A DNA stretch of 64,000 bases from Calocera cornea HHB12733 (Eukaryota > Basidiomycota > Dacrymycetes > Dacrymycetales > Dacrymycetaceae): NCBI GenBank assembly GCA_001632435.1, contig KV424075.1, positions 1 through 64,000 of the forward strand. Reading direction: 5' to 3'. Under the pieces are notes generated by a model. That model was not told the origin of the DNA. It saw only the letters and a list, made by a program, of their open reading frames with translations, and ran no database searches. Positions 1-10,328 of the stretch are shown here, piece by piece. Positions within the stretch are counted from its first letter, which is position 1; each line of letters starts with the position of its first letter. The translations under genes were made by a program, and so were the position numbers.

Positions 1-8
1 GGCCCGGG

Positions 9-143
9 AATGCGGCTCCGGCATGTTGAGAGGGCGTCAGGGATTGCCTGGGTGCACAGCCCCTCGGGGGCTCCGGGGATGCGGCTCCGGCATGTTGAGA
101 GGGCGTCAGGGTTTAGCCCTCGGCATGCAGCCCCAGTGGGGCC
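9..143. repeat. Two-copy ~69-bp GC-rich tandem repeat
   Basis: A block beginning TGCGGCTCCGGCATGTTGAG at about 11 recurs almost unchanged at about 80, a period of 69 bp. A third, diverged part of the unit follows near 120-140. The window starts inside this array, so its true copy number is unknown. It lies left of the first GGCCAGCC-type motif and may be outside, or at the very edge of, the transposon described below. Confidence 0.7.
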
Positions 144-1036
144 CAATAGTTGATGTTCAGGAAATATTAGGAGTGTCGTATATGAAAGTTGTAGGAGTGG
201 TGTGAATGGAATTCTGGGTAAGCAGGGCTTACACTTTCCTTTCCCCTTCTCGTCGAATACTTCTTCGACGTGAGAGTCCTTCGCCTCTTCTCTTGCCAGA
301 GCCTGCCACCGATAGTATTAGAAGCAGTTGCGGGATTCCAGCATATATTACGCACATCAATGTATTCGAACAGCCCCTGTAGGATTTTCTCCATTCGCCT
401 GGGACGTCGTCGCGTGGGCTCGCTCTTCCCAGACTTCCCTTGTGCAGCCAGGTTAACACGCTTATTCTCTTCCATATCGGCCAGCATGGCTTCCTGTCCG
501 ATCTGTCAGCCATCCGGCTGGCCCGCCGTTAGCAGAACTCCTTAGCCTCACCTGGAGGCGCGTGGCAAAGACGTCGACGGCAAGCGCCATCTCTTCCTGA
601 TATTCGCCGTTATCTCCGCCAGCAACAGTCTCTGCTGCCTCCCCTGCTTCTTCCAATCAGATCGGTTGCCATCGAAGAAGTCTGACCGCACCTTGTGCCG
701 CAGATACTCTGGCATCTTGCTGTTCGGACATCGTCTGTTCTCTGAGTTCTGATAAAGGGTGCTACTCAGCGGGGTTCCCTGCACGCGCCTTCTGCACGCG
801 GAAGGCCGGCCAGCCGGAAGCAATCTGTGCCCTGAAGCGCGTTCCCTCATAACGTCCGCGCCGTCGATTGCACGCATCTCCATCTCTCCTTCTTCCCCTC
901 TCCTCTGTACAACACATAGCATATATCCCCTGGGGCCGACTGGCCCCGTATATCAACCACACTTTCATTCCCCTCCCCGCTCTCCATTCCCATCCTCTCT
1001 CCCTCCCCATCTCTGGCAGCCAGCCGGCCGACCGTC
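144..1036. other. Non-coding left flank and upstream region of the first element gene
   Basis: No convincing coding sequence is visible. The stretch is AT-richer from 144 to 500. The dispersed GGCCAGCC-type motifs begin at about 516 and recur at 808 and 1018. An AT-rich CATATAT box near 920 sits about 115 bp before the start codon at 1037 and could act as a core promoter element (inference). The left boundary of the mobile element should lie here or beyond the window. Confidence 0.5.
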
Positions 1037-3402
1037 ATGCCACCCAGGTCTTTCAAACCGTCTCGCTTCACCCACCGACTCCGCTCCCAGACCGAGTCCG
1101 ACGGGCAGACTGACGACGCCCACGACAGCCAGCCGGCCGGTGGTGACAGTGAAGAAATGCCACCCCCGTCACCTCCTGCCCCGCCGCGTTCTCTGACGCG
1201 TGGGCATCCTCCCGCTCCCGCTGGTGGTGCTCCCATCCTGTACCCGGTCCCTGCATACACGTACCAGCTTCGTCCTCGTCCCTCTCGCCCTCCTTCTGCT
1301 ACCGACGAGCCGAGCGGTGCCTCCTCTCGCTTGCTGTCGACTTCGCGCCAACGTACCCACTCGAACCCCACGGGCGACAATGACCATCAAAGGCCGGCCA
1401 GCCGGCAGGACACCCCTCGGCCCCACGAGCGCCAACCCTCGCAGGATGTACCACGTCGGCCCACCCCCGCCAACAATCTCAACTCTCCCTACTCTGCTGG
1501 TGGTCACGCTGGTCAACGCACTGAGTGGGGCTTTCATCTGGCCGACGACACATCATCCGTCACTGGGACGACGACGGCCGCTGCGCGGCACTCTATGGCT
1601 CCTTCGGGCGCGGCTGGCCAGTCAGCTGATGGGTCGGCCCCTCCAGGCCCCAACCCTCCCACTCAACGATTGACTGTCCCCTGGCAGTTCACCTTGCAGG
1701 CGGACGCGGCCTCGACGACGGTGACGCAATCCACGGCCCGACCTAATCTGGCTACTCCCAAGCCCTCGGCCCGCCAGCCTGCCTCCCCCGCCCCGCCGAC
1801 GAACGCTGCTGCTACTGGTGATGGCTCCGTGCGCATGGTCAGCTTCGAAGAGTGGGATGTGCTCACGCGCGCCCGGCCGGCTGGCCCATGGTCCCTCGAT
1901 TGGTGGCCGGAAGGCCTCCCCTACACGCCGCCCGAGCAATGGGGCACCCGTCATTTCTGGTCCGGGGAGCTGCATCTCGACTGGAACGATCCCAACTCGG
2001 AGGACCCGTGGATCCCCTGCCCCCACTGCAAGAAGTCGCATTGGTTCATCTCGACGCAGAAGAACCCCGGAGCCAAGTTCTTCAGTAAGTTCACGTGCTT
2101 GTATGCCAGCCAGCCAGCCAGCCGTTAACTAACTGCCATTGCAGAGTGTCCCTTCAACAGGCATCCCGAGGACTGCAGGATGTTCAGTATGTACGGCCGG
2201 CCCGCCGCCTCATGCCTATGCTGACTATATGCGCCTTTTCCCGTAGGTTACGAGGGCCCTCTGCGCGCCGATGGCAAGATTAAGCTGGGGACTGTCTCCT
2301 TCCCGCCTGGGGAAGAGCCTGATCGTTATCCTCCGGCCAACCTGATTGTTCGTCCCCCGGAGCGCATCGATCCACGGATCGCATACATCCGTGATATGCG
2401 CAACCGCGAAAATCAACGGCGTTACAATGAGCTGCAAGAAACGTTCAGACAGGCCCGTCTTGAAGGTGAGCGCATCCGCGCTGAGCATGCTGCCCGGCAG
2501 GCCGGCCAGCCCGCTGGCCTACCTGTCGATCCCACCATCGGTCCCGAACACTACGACCCTGGCGAATCGCCCCTTCCCGTCCCCGTCGTTCAGTCGCCTC
2601 GCCAAATGGAGCCGCCCTCGCCCACGCCTGTTATCGCTCCCCGCTCAGCCCGCTACTCGGCTCCTGCACTCCGCCGCTCGAACACCGCCGCCTTTCGCAA
2701 CCAGGTTTCGGAGATCATGGGCGCTCCTTACCCCGTCGATACTTCTCAAGACCTTCGCCCAACGGCTGGCCAGCCGTCGCACCCACCCCAGCCCCAGGCA
2801 CAGGACATAGGCATGGACGTCGAGGACACACAGTCGCACACCCGCAAGCGTGTCGACAAAGGCAAAGGGAAAACGGCTGAGAAGCGTCCTGCGGAGGGAC
2901 AGCCAGAGGATGCGCCTCCCGCGCAGCGTCCACGCCAGGTATGTCTACTGTAGCCCCGGCTGGCTGGCTGGCCGTCGTGCTGATCGTTCTCCCAGGGCAC
3001 TTCCGACCGTTCGTCCGACCACGGTGCTCCTCCCACAACTCCCCGTGGGCCGCGATCCTGGCATGGTTCTCATACATGGCCCATCGGTGTGGTATGTTCC
3101 CTCTCTTCCCTTCTGCGGCCAGCCAGCTGACCGCTCTCTAGGCGCCGGATCCCGAATACGTGCGCCGTGATCTTGCGGCCCTGGCCTCCCTGCCCGGACC
3201 TGAAACCCGCCTCACCATGCTACACCTTGCAGCCAGTATCTTGGCCGACGCGAACGTCCTCCCTGAAGAGACTCGCGCTGCAGTCGAAGGTGCTCTCAAC
3301 CATGCGATTGACGAGGAGGGGCGACGTCTCCGTGAGGAGGCGGCGCGCCGCGAGTACGACGAGTGGGCTCAACGCAATCACCGCGCTCCGCCCCGTGAAT
3401 AA
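1037..3402 (+). CDS. Element-borne proline-rich protein with GRF-like zinc cluster
   Basis: Five exons (1037-2084, 2145-2186, 2247-2938, 2996-3091, 3142-3402) join in frame to 712 residues, with canonical GT-AG introns of 50-60 nt. Residues 1-300 are proline/serine-rich and look disordered. Around residues 328-360 there is a C-x2-C-x19-C-x8-C cluster with the context NPGAKFFKCP between the second and third cysteines. This strongly resembles the GRF zinc finger (family signature C-x2-C, then N-P-G-R-x-F, then C and C), a single-strand nucleic-acid binding fold. A basic Arg/Glu-rich helix follows, then a Lys-rich patch near residues 540-580, then a helical C-terminus. The invariant Arg of GRF is Ala here. 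A DNA-binding accessory role in transposition is inference. Confidence 0.7.
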
Positions 3403-4285
3403 ATGCTCTTCGACTGACGTTCGGCCGGCTGCCCCACTCTCTTCCCACCTTACCCTCCACATCTCGGCCGGCTGGCCTACCCTCTCTTACCATTCATTAC
3501 TTTCTCGCTATTCTTTTCCTCTGCACTAGGATGGTTCAAGCAGCAACAATTCCGGCTACAACAATCACCCGGACGGACGGCTGGCCCCAAACCATGACTC
3601 TCCTTTTCTTCGGCCCCAACGTATATACTCGCGCAGATGCGCATCTCTACTCTGATCAGCTGGATCTTCCTTCGTCCGCCGCACGACCCTTCCCCCAACC
3701 CTTGCTCAAATTGTTATCACCCATCGGCGGGCGTCGACTTCCACCTGTATCTCGTCTCGACTGCACTCACGACCGGCTGGCCAGCCGCACGATTTCCTCC
3801 GCCAACCCTTGCTCGAATGATTGCTCCACTATCGGCTGGCCAGCCATCATCTGTATCCACGAAAAGCCAACCCAAAAAAATCGTACCATTCCCCCCTCCC
3901 GTTGATGTATCGCCGGCTCGGCCGATGATGCTGCTGCTGCTGAAAGTCTGTGTTGCCGCTGAGTAGGGCAGTCGTATGTTGTTATTCTCATTACGCTCTG
4001 TGGGACACTCGTAGATAAGTACATCGGGTTCTCGTGTAGGATCGACTAGGTAGACCACAATCAAATATGTGAGCGGAATTTCGGCCAGCTGACCGGCCGA
4101 CCGGCAGGTGGAGGTAGGACGCGTAGCGCGACGCGCTTCGTGTATGTATACTCTCACGTGCGTGCACTGGAATGTCCCCATCCATTCGTAGTCTGCTTGC
4201 AGGCTACCCCCCTACATTCCGTCTGTTTCTGGCCGGTTCTTGAGTCTTGTCCTGTCGCAATCTCCTCTCAACAATCATATTCATC
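3403..4285. other. Spacer between element genes, motif-dense
   Basis: No plausible gene. The spacer carries at least seven copies of the GGCCAGCC-type motif (near 3422, 3467, 3579, 3776, 3834, 3912 and 4082), the closest packing in the element. It contains polypyrimidine-rich DNA and probably includes the terminator of the upstream gene and the promoter of the downstream one. Confidence 0.6.
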
Positions 4286-7200
4286 ATGGTGCTTGCCGAG
4301 TTGGGTATTAATCAAGACCTGGCTCCTGTGCGCGCGGCTACCAAGGTGTCGCGCCAGACGCAGCCGACTGCCTGCCAGCCGGCCGATAGCTCCTTGCCCC
4401 TTGACATCGGCTATGCCTTCCCAGCACGTACGCGCCATTGCGCTTCGCTACCAGGTGCCTCATGGTCTGAACTGCGTGTATACAGACTCGACGCCCCGTC
4501 ACGATGGAGCCGATGTGCCTCCCTCGCCTGCGGACCTTGGTGCGCCTTCTTTCCATCCTCCTTACCTCGATCTCTTATTGACTCATTAAACAGCTGGCCA
4601 GACGGCTGGCCAGCCAGCCCCGGCAGCCCCTGGGGCAGCGTCACAAGATATTCTTCACTACTGGAGGTCACACCACGACTCACCTCATGCTCGCTCCTTC
4701 GTTCCAGAAACACCTGGAGCCTGGCTGGGGGCTTCGATGTCCTCCTATGATGTCTCGACCGACATGATGCTTGAGGGTTTGCACTCCGACTCCTTCTCCA
4801 GCCTTCTGGCCGGCCAGCCTCTCCCACCTGGTGGCAACAACGCTAGTATTTCGGATGTGGCACGAATGATCACTGCGGACGATTTGGAATCTCTATTGCG
4901 TGATCTGCCCGTATCGCAAGACCGGGGATCGGACAGCAGCTACTCAGCATTCCTCAAGGATCTCCCGCCTCTTTTCGTCACACATGGGATGGCTGGCGAG
5001 GGTGGTGAATCGGGTCCGCCGGCTGGCCAGCCTGATGCTCCTTCTTCTCACTCAGAGCCGTCGCGGCCGGAAGGCCACGACATGGTCAACGCCGAGCCGT
5101 CCCGCGCCCATGCACCGCTGGTACCGGAATCGTCCTCAAGCGGATCAAGCCCGAACCTCGCCGCCTCTCACACCACGCCGGATCACAGCCCCGAATCTTC
5201 CTCCACCGGCAAGGGTGAATCTCCCTCTGCAGCGGCCCTAGTCGCCGCTGATGAGTCTGGCAACCCCTTTTGGGACCAGATCATGGAATCCAGCTTTGAA
5301 GATGACGACGAAGATGGGCAAGCGATCGCCGAAGCGTTCAAGAAGCGAGCCAAGATCATTTGCTCGACTTATTACAAGGATATGTTTGGTCATGCGAGCG
5401 GAGCCCTCCCTCCGGACAGCCGGACGGCCATCAAGTTCTGCCGGCAAATCACCCGGGGCTTAGTAGAGTTTCTTTGCCAGCACTACAACCTGCAGCAGCA
5501 ACGTGTCTGGAAGGAGATAGGTGCATTTGTAGGCTGGGCACGATCGATCAATGCATGGAACATGTTCCAACGGAAATGGAGAGACGAGTTGCCGAAAGGG
5601 CGTAAGTGGTTTCCTCCATTCGGGCGCTGTATCTGATGACGTGACTGGTAGAGCCATTCAACAGCGCGACTTGCCGGGCTGCCTATATCGAACAGGCAGC
5701 TCAAGATCCAGTTGAGCTCCATGCTCGTTTATCTGCGTGGCATGAGGCGCACATGGCCCCAGATGGTCGGGCCGTCCAGCCGGCTGAACGCCGCAAAATA
5801 ATGGCAGACTTGCTGAAATGTACTACTCATATGGTAGGGTCGCTGTCATTCTCGACATAAGGGACAGACGTACTGATAACTATATCAGTATTCTATGTAT
5901 GATCGATGTTGCGATATCGGCGCCCGGGTCGAGATTGGCTCTCTCCATCCTTTGGATGGAGCCGATATGTACCACGTCTACGAAACTAAGCGCATGCAAG
6001 GGGTACGCAGTTCTCCACTGGCCTGACAGTGGCAACAGCTAAGCGCCCTCCAGTATACAGAGGAAGCGTATCGACGAACCGCCGACGGTTGCAAGATTGC
6101 ATGGGTATACTTCACAGCGTATGGCCAGCCAGCCGGCCACCCACTCCTCAGTATGTTCCCACGCTCATTGAGACTGTAGGAAACAAGCGCATGGTCTAGC
6201 AAACAATCCCCCTCCAGAAGCTGTCGATCGCCGCCGCCCAGAGAATCTGAAGATCGCTCGCGAGGACATTCAGAGAACGGGCAAACGATTACTCCGTACG
6301 TGCTCCCGCTCTGATTTGTTACTGCTCCCGCTAACATCCAACGGCTCGGCTACTGTAGATGAAATGAAATTGCTGTCGGATCCTAACGCCGTCCAGCCGT
6401 CCAGCTGCCCATGGAGTGCCCGCTGGCTGCAGTTCGCCATGAAACACAAATGCACCATCCTTAACTGGCCGGCGGATGCGCCTTGGCCCCACGAGATTCG
6501 TAAACAGCTGCAGAATAGCGTCGAAGAAGAGCTCGTGCCCATCTGGCGCGCATTCACAACTCAGAATCCTGCGCTGGCTGTGCGTGTCGAGCTGTGGTCT
6601 AAAGGTGCGTGCTTCCCTGGGGTGCTTTCCTTCGGAGAGAGATATCTATTGACCTTGCTTGGCATTGCAGACGCGATACAGGATCCATTGAAGCACAATC
6701 CTCCCTTGATCGTACGGCCGGATGGCCAGCTGTGGACGTACCGAGATGAAGAACATCGATCGAGAGATTCAGATGATGATGATGCTGAGCATCACTCGGG
6801 CCCTCCGGCTAGTACAAGAAAGAAGCATGACGAAGAGGCCAGCCGCCCGGCCCAACGACCGAAAGCCAGGCATGCCGCGCGCAAGGCGCATCAGGCCATC
6901 ATTAACCCATCGCCTTCAGCCCTCGTGTCGCAGCCTGACGTCCCGCGCGGAGGAAATGGCGAGTTAGGGCCGGCTGGCCAAGCGGCAGAGCTTCAGAACG
7001 GGCTTCATTCCAATACATTGAAGCGCAAGATCTCCGATATTCTCGAATCACCGGAAGAGGATCTCCCGTCGGCACAGGAAGCTGCATTCGAGCAGGACAA
7101 CGGCGGTTGGCCAGCGCAGCGTACAGATGATCAACGGAAACCAGAACCCCCACGATCAAATCCATCACCTGCCGGGTTGCATCAGTCTCGCAGAGCACTG

Positions 7201-7824
7201 TCTCCGCCAGCCGGCCGCAATGAGCCCGGCACTTATCCGTGGCCGGCAAGGATCAATCAGAGTGATCTCGACACCGATCATGAGCAGCCTTACATTGGTC
7301 GAACGATGCCACAAGGTTGGGGACATGGGCCCCCCTACATCCGACATCGTGTGGAGTCGGCGCGCCCAGCAACAAGAGCTCCTTCTCCTTCTGCCGGCCG
7401 GCGGGCCGACCACACTGATCCTGTGCCGGTGTTCCCGGGTCAGGAACAGGAAGCGCTGCACGAGCGGCGCTACCCCCCGCCGCGTGATGCTCCGTCCATG
7501 CGAAGCCAGGGGCATGCCTATGACCACGATTGGTATGCTGCCAGCCGGCCAGCCTCTTCAGGAAGGATTGCCATTCCTCGGCCAGACGAAGGTGTAATCG
7601 CACCTTCCCATTATCAGGGAATGGGGTCGACCGACAACGGGCGATATTCGCAAATGACGGCCTACCCCCATGTCCAGTATCCATATCCCCCTCCTCGACC
7701 GATGCCCCCACCGACTGCAGAGGCATCTCCACGCCATCCGCCTCCCACCTGGACTCGGAATGTTTCCCCGACGCCCCAAGGGCGCTACTATGGTATTGCT
7801 ACAAGTAGAGGAGACCCTCGGTAG
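4286..7824 (+). CDS. Element-borne 1,050-residue protein, HMG-like Trp-rich segment
   Basis: Exons 4286-4345, 4425-4539, 4594-5601, 5652-5833, 5889-6002, 6039-6150, 6200-6295 and 6359-7824 join in frame to about 1,050 residues. One intron (6003-6038) would be only 36 nt, and an optional 66-nt in-frame intron lies at 6605-6670. The N-terminal ~340 residues are acidic and Ser/Pro-rich. Residues ~375-450 form a compact predicted helical segment with Asn-Ala-Trp-Asn-x-Phe and further conserved-looking Trp residues, reminiscent of HMG-box start regions. The C-terminal ~450 residues are basic, Pro/Arg-rich and disordered. I do not recognise a defined family. A chromatin- or DNA-binding passenger is the best guess. 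The frame survives eight exons, so the gene is probably functional. Confidence 0.6.
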
Positions 7825-9070
7825 GAGACGATGGAGTTGGGTATGATCTTGTGACCCGTTATTCTCGTAGTTTTTAAATGCAATGTCATCAAAATGTCCT
7901 TTGAGATGGCCAGCCGGCCTGCCAGCCACATCGCGGATTGATTGCTGCATGGATGTACTTCGCAGATGAGCCATTTGGCTGCGCACGTTCACCAAGTTGA
8001 GAGCAACACCTTGATTGCTCTACCATCAAGGTACCATTGGGACGCCCCGACCCATGAACGCTGTGCCCATCCATGACGATAATAGCTTGAACTCGGAACT
8101 TGTTTCAACTAGTTTGTGTCGGTTCTCTATAAGGTCCTCTGCCGCGACACAGCCGGCCAGCTGGCCCCATCACCCAGTGCTGGACCCATCGGATGGTTTC
8201 AGTTGTGCACGAACATCGCCAGTGTATTCGCTACCGTTGGTAATGGCTTTGTTCGACTGAACCCGGCCGGACGGCTCTGAACTCATCGCATCCTTGCGTA
8301 GAAAAGAGACCTCAGCATGGCAAACGTGTTATTGTTGCTTGGGCTGCAACAGGCTCCAATGCCTCCACTAATAGTTGAATCACTAGTGGGAAATACTGTA
8401 GTCTAACTGGCTGACACCTGTACTTCTCCCAAGCTCACTCCAACCTTCGCACTCGTTCCCTTTCCTAGCACATGTGTGATGACAACGCCTCCGAACCGAG
8501 CATCGGCAACCAGATTGAATCTGACCGAACCGCCCTTTAGCCAACATTGCATTACTCGGTGGCCAGCCGGCCAGCTGGCTGGCCATCATCAGATCCCAAT
8601 ATACAGAGAGAGTGCAAGTCGAGAGTACACCTGCTAGACATGCTTGACACCACCAACGCCTACTAATTGATCGGGCTCAATGACTATATTGTTAATGATC
8701 CTCTCGAGGACTTCCAACATGTGCTGGCTACGGACAGAATACTTGACACGACATATACTTCACGCAGTGCAGTCAATTACGGGTAGCAGATCACGGTTGG
8801 CTGGCCCGCCGTGGGCAAGTAGCTATAGAATGTGGGCAGCTTGAGCTCATAAGCCATGTTATCTGAGGCTCGTTTGCCTTTGAACAGCCACGGCGCATGT
8901 GGCCGCAGTTTCGGCACTTACTTCCACACACGATGAGGATGTATCCACAATCGTTCGCGGAACCACAATACATTGAATGTCTGAACATTGTTTTTCCCGG
9001 CAGGTTCGCTGGCCGGCCTGCCGATTTATAGTAGTTGTAACCTCGCAACTAAGAAATACGGCCCGGGACC
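7825..9070. other. Intergenic spacer within the element
   Basis: No supportable gene on either strand. The stretch is AT-richer than its surroundings but still carries GGCCAGCC-type motifs near 7910, 8153, 8265, 8563, 8798 and 9005. Their presence in non-coding DNA shows the motif is not a coding artefact. It separates two convergent genes (the plus-strand gene ending at 7824 and the minus-strand gene ending at 9071). Confidence 0.6.
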
Positions 9071-10165
9071 TTATTCAACCTCATTCCCTTCGACAGTCTC
9101 CCAGTCTGACTCCGGCCCCTCCAGTGCTGTCCCCATGTCCCATTCCACAGGTCCACCGCGGAATGATATCAGTTGAGCCAAAAGTAGACCAGGAAAGTCG
9201 TGCTCCATCCACTGATACCGGGTCAGCCCATGTGCTTCACCTACTTCGTACCAAGCTTGAACCAAAGGTGGGGTGAATCCGACCGGCGGTAGCATATGTG
9301 CTTCGTGGAACGAATACGGGGCCGAGGAGATCGGGACCACCAGATTGGTCAGGCGCTGAGTTTGCTCTTCCTTCCATGCTTCCAAGGCCAGCCGACCGGT
9401 AGTGCGAGGGTCGTGCAGCATACACACAACGTGAAGCTCGGGTATATAGACAAAGACCTGGCTGATCGCGGTAATCCATGTGCCTCTGCATAGTATTTCA
9501 CATCAGACATGGTGATTTGCCGGCCGGCCAGCCCGCGGAACGTACCGATAATACATCCCAGCGTGCTCCAGGTCGCAAAGCGCATTGGAAAATCCTGGGA
9601 ATCGACGTGGAGCCGGTCCACGAAGTCGCCCTTGTGTGATCAACATATGTCGTTGGAGAGCGGTGTAGACGAAGAACTCATTGTTCCAAGCATTCTGAAA
9701 GCCTTCAACGGGGACTGAGAATGCTTCTCCACAGAGGGAGATGGCGGGCGAAGGTACATGAGCCAGGCCGGAGCTCAATGACTGAGGGTTTCTGAACGGC
9801 CAGACCTCGCGTTCAGGTTGGCGCTGAGGACCGGTTCCAGTCGCACCGTATGTGAAAGAGAGGCTGGCCAGCCGTGCATCCGTCCACAAGACCTCTTCCT
9901 GCGTACGATCGTCCACCAAATACCAATCCCGTATAATGAGAAGGCGGAGCCACGTCTGTGGTTGCGATCCAAGAGGGAGCCATCTTGGGCTGTCACAATA
10001 TAGCTGGCCAGCCGGCTCAAAGTCGACTTGGGTACACGTCGGAGGGATCGTTGCTGAAGTGGTCATGGCAGACGATGCGACAGGTGAAGCTGGGGGGAGA
10101 TCGGCCTCCCTCTGCTTGGATATGAGCCCAACAGTGGCCAGCCGGCCGGCTGGCTGCTCCATCAT
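9071..10165 (-). CDS. Element-borne unknown protein, 344 aa, divergent from transposase
   Basis: Two exons on the minus strand (10165-9546 and 9485-9071), joined across a 60-nt GT-AG intron, give 344 residues in frame. The start is a Met-Met pair just 20 bp from a palindromic repeat array, with the transposase transcribed away on the other side. The protein is globular-looking, rich in Trp, Tyr and Phe, with an acidic C-terminus. Segments around GEAFSVPVEGFQNAWNNEFF and YIPELHVVCMLHDPRT look like folded core. I do not recognise a family. The HxD/H/Arg signature of TET/JBP dioxygenases, which are often linked to KDZ elements, was looked for and not seen. A regulator or accessory transposition factor is possible but unproven. 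Confidence 0.55.
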
Positions 10166-10183
10166 GCCTATAATGCGGAATGT

Positions 10184-10328
10184 CGCGCCAGATCTGGGCA
10201 TGGTGTGCCAGATCTGGTCATGGTGGACCAGATCTGGTCGCGGGTGACCAGATCTGGTCGCGGGTGACCACATCTGGTCGGACCCTGTCAATGTCAATGA
10301 GAGATGACAAGCACAACCAGATATGGTC
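10184..10328. promoter_or_regulatory. 20-bp-period CCAGATCTGG palindrome array in divergent promoter
   Basis: The hexamer AGATCT or a one-base variant, centred in the palindrome GACCAGATCTGGTC, starts at 10190, 10210, 10230, 10250 and 10270, exactly 20 bp apart. A sixth, diverged copy is at 10320. The best copies are perfect 14-bp palindromes. The array fills the ~125 bp between the start of the minus-strand gene (10165) and the likely transposase start (10291). This geometry suggests a multimeric operator or transposase-binding region shared by both genes (inference). If translation starts at the upstream ATG at 10180, the array would be partly coding. Confidence 0.6.

Noticed and set aside
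329..360. Shared short words (GTTGCGGG, GGATTCCAG) between the left region and 18255-18295
   Set aside because: They are short, in scrambled order and in direct rather than inverted orientation, so not credible terminal repeats.
847..1380. Long minus-strand open frames over the first element gene, and many similar frames elsewhere
   Set aside because: Shadow frames of GC-rich coding sequence; no family resemblance and no splice consistency.
9071..10165. Possible TET/JBP dioxygenase next to the KDZ gene
   Set aside because: Such genes are known neighbours of KDZ elements, but no HxD...H...R iron and 2-oxoglutarate signature could be found.
10184..10290. 20-bp regular repeats resembling a CRISPR-like array
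   Set aside because: The repeats are palindromic operators with no variable spacers between them, in a eukaryotic genome; no cas-like genes.
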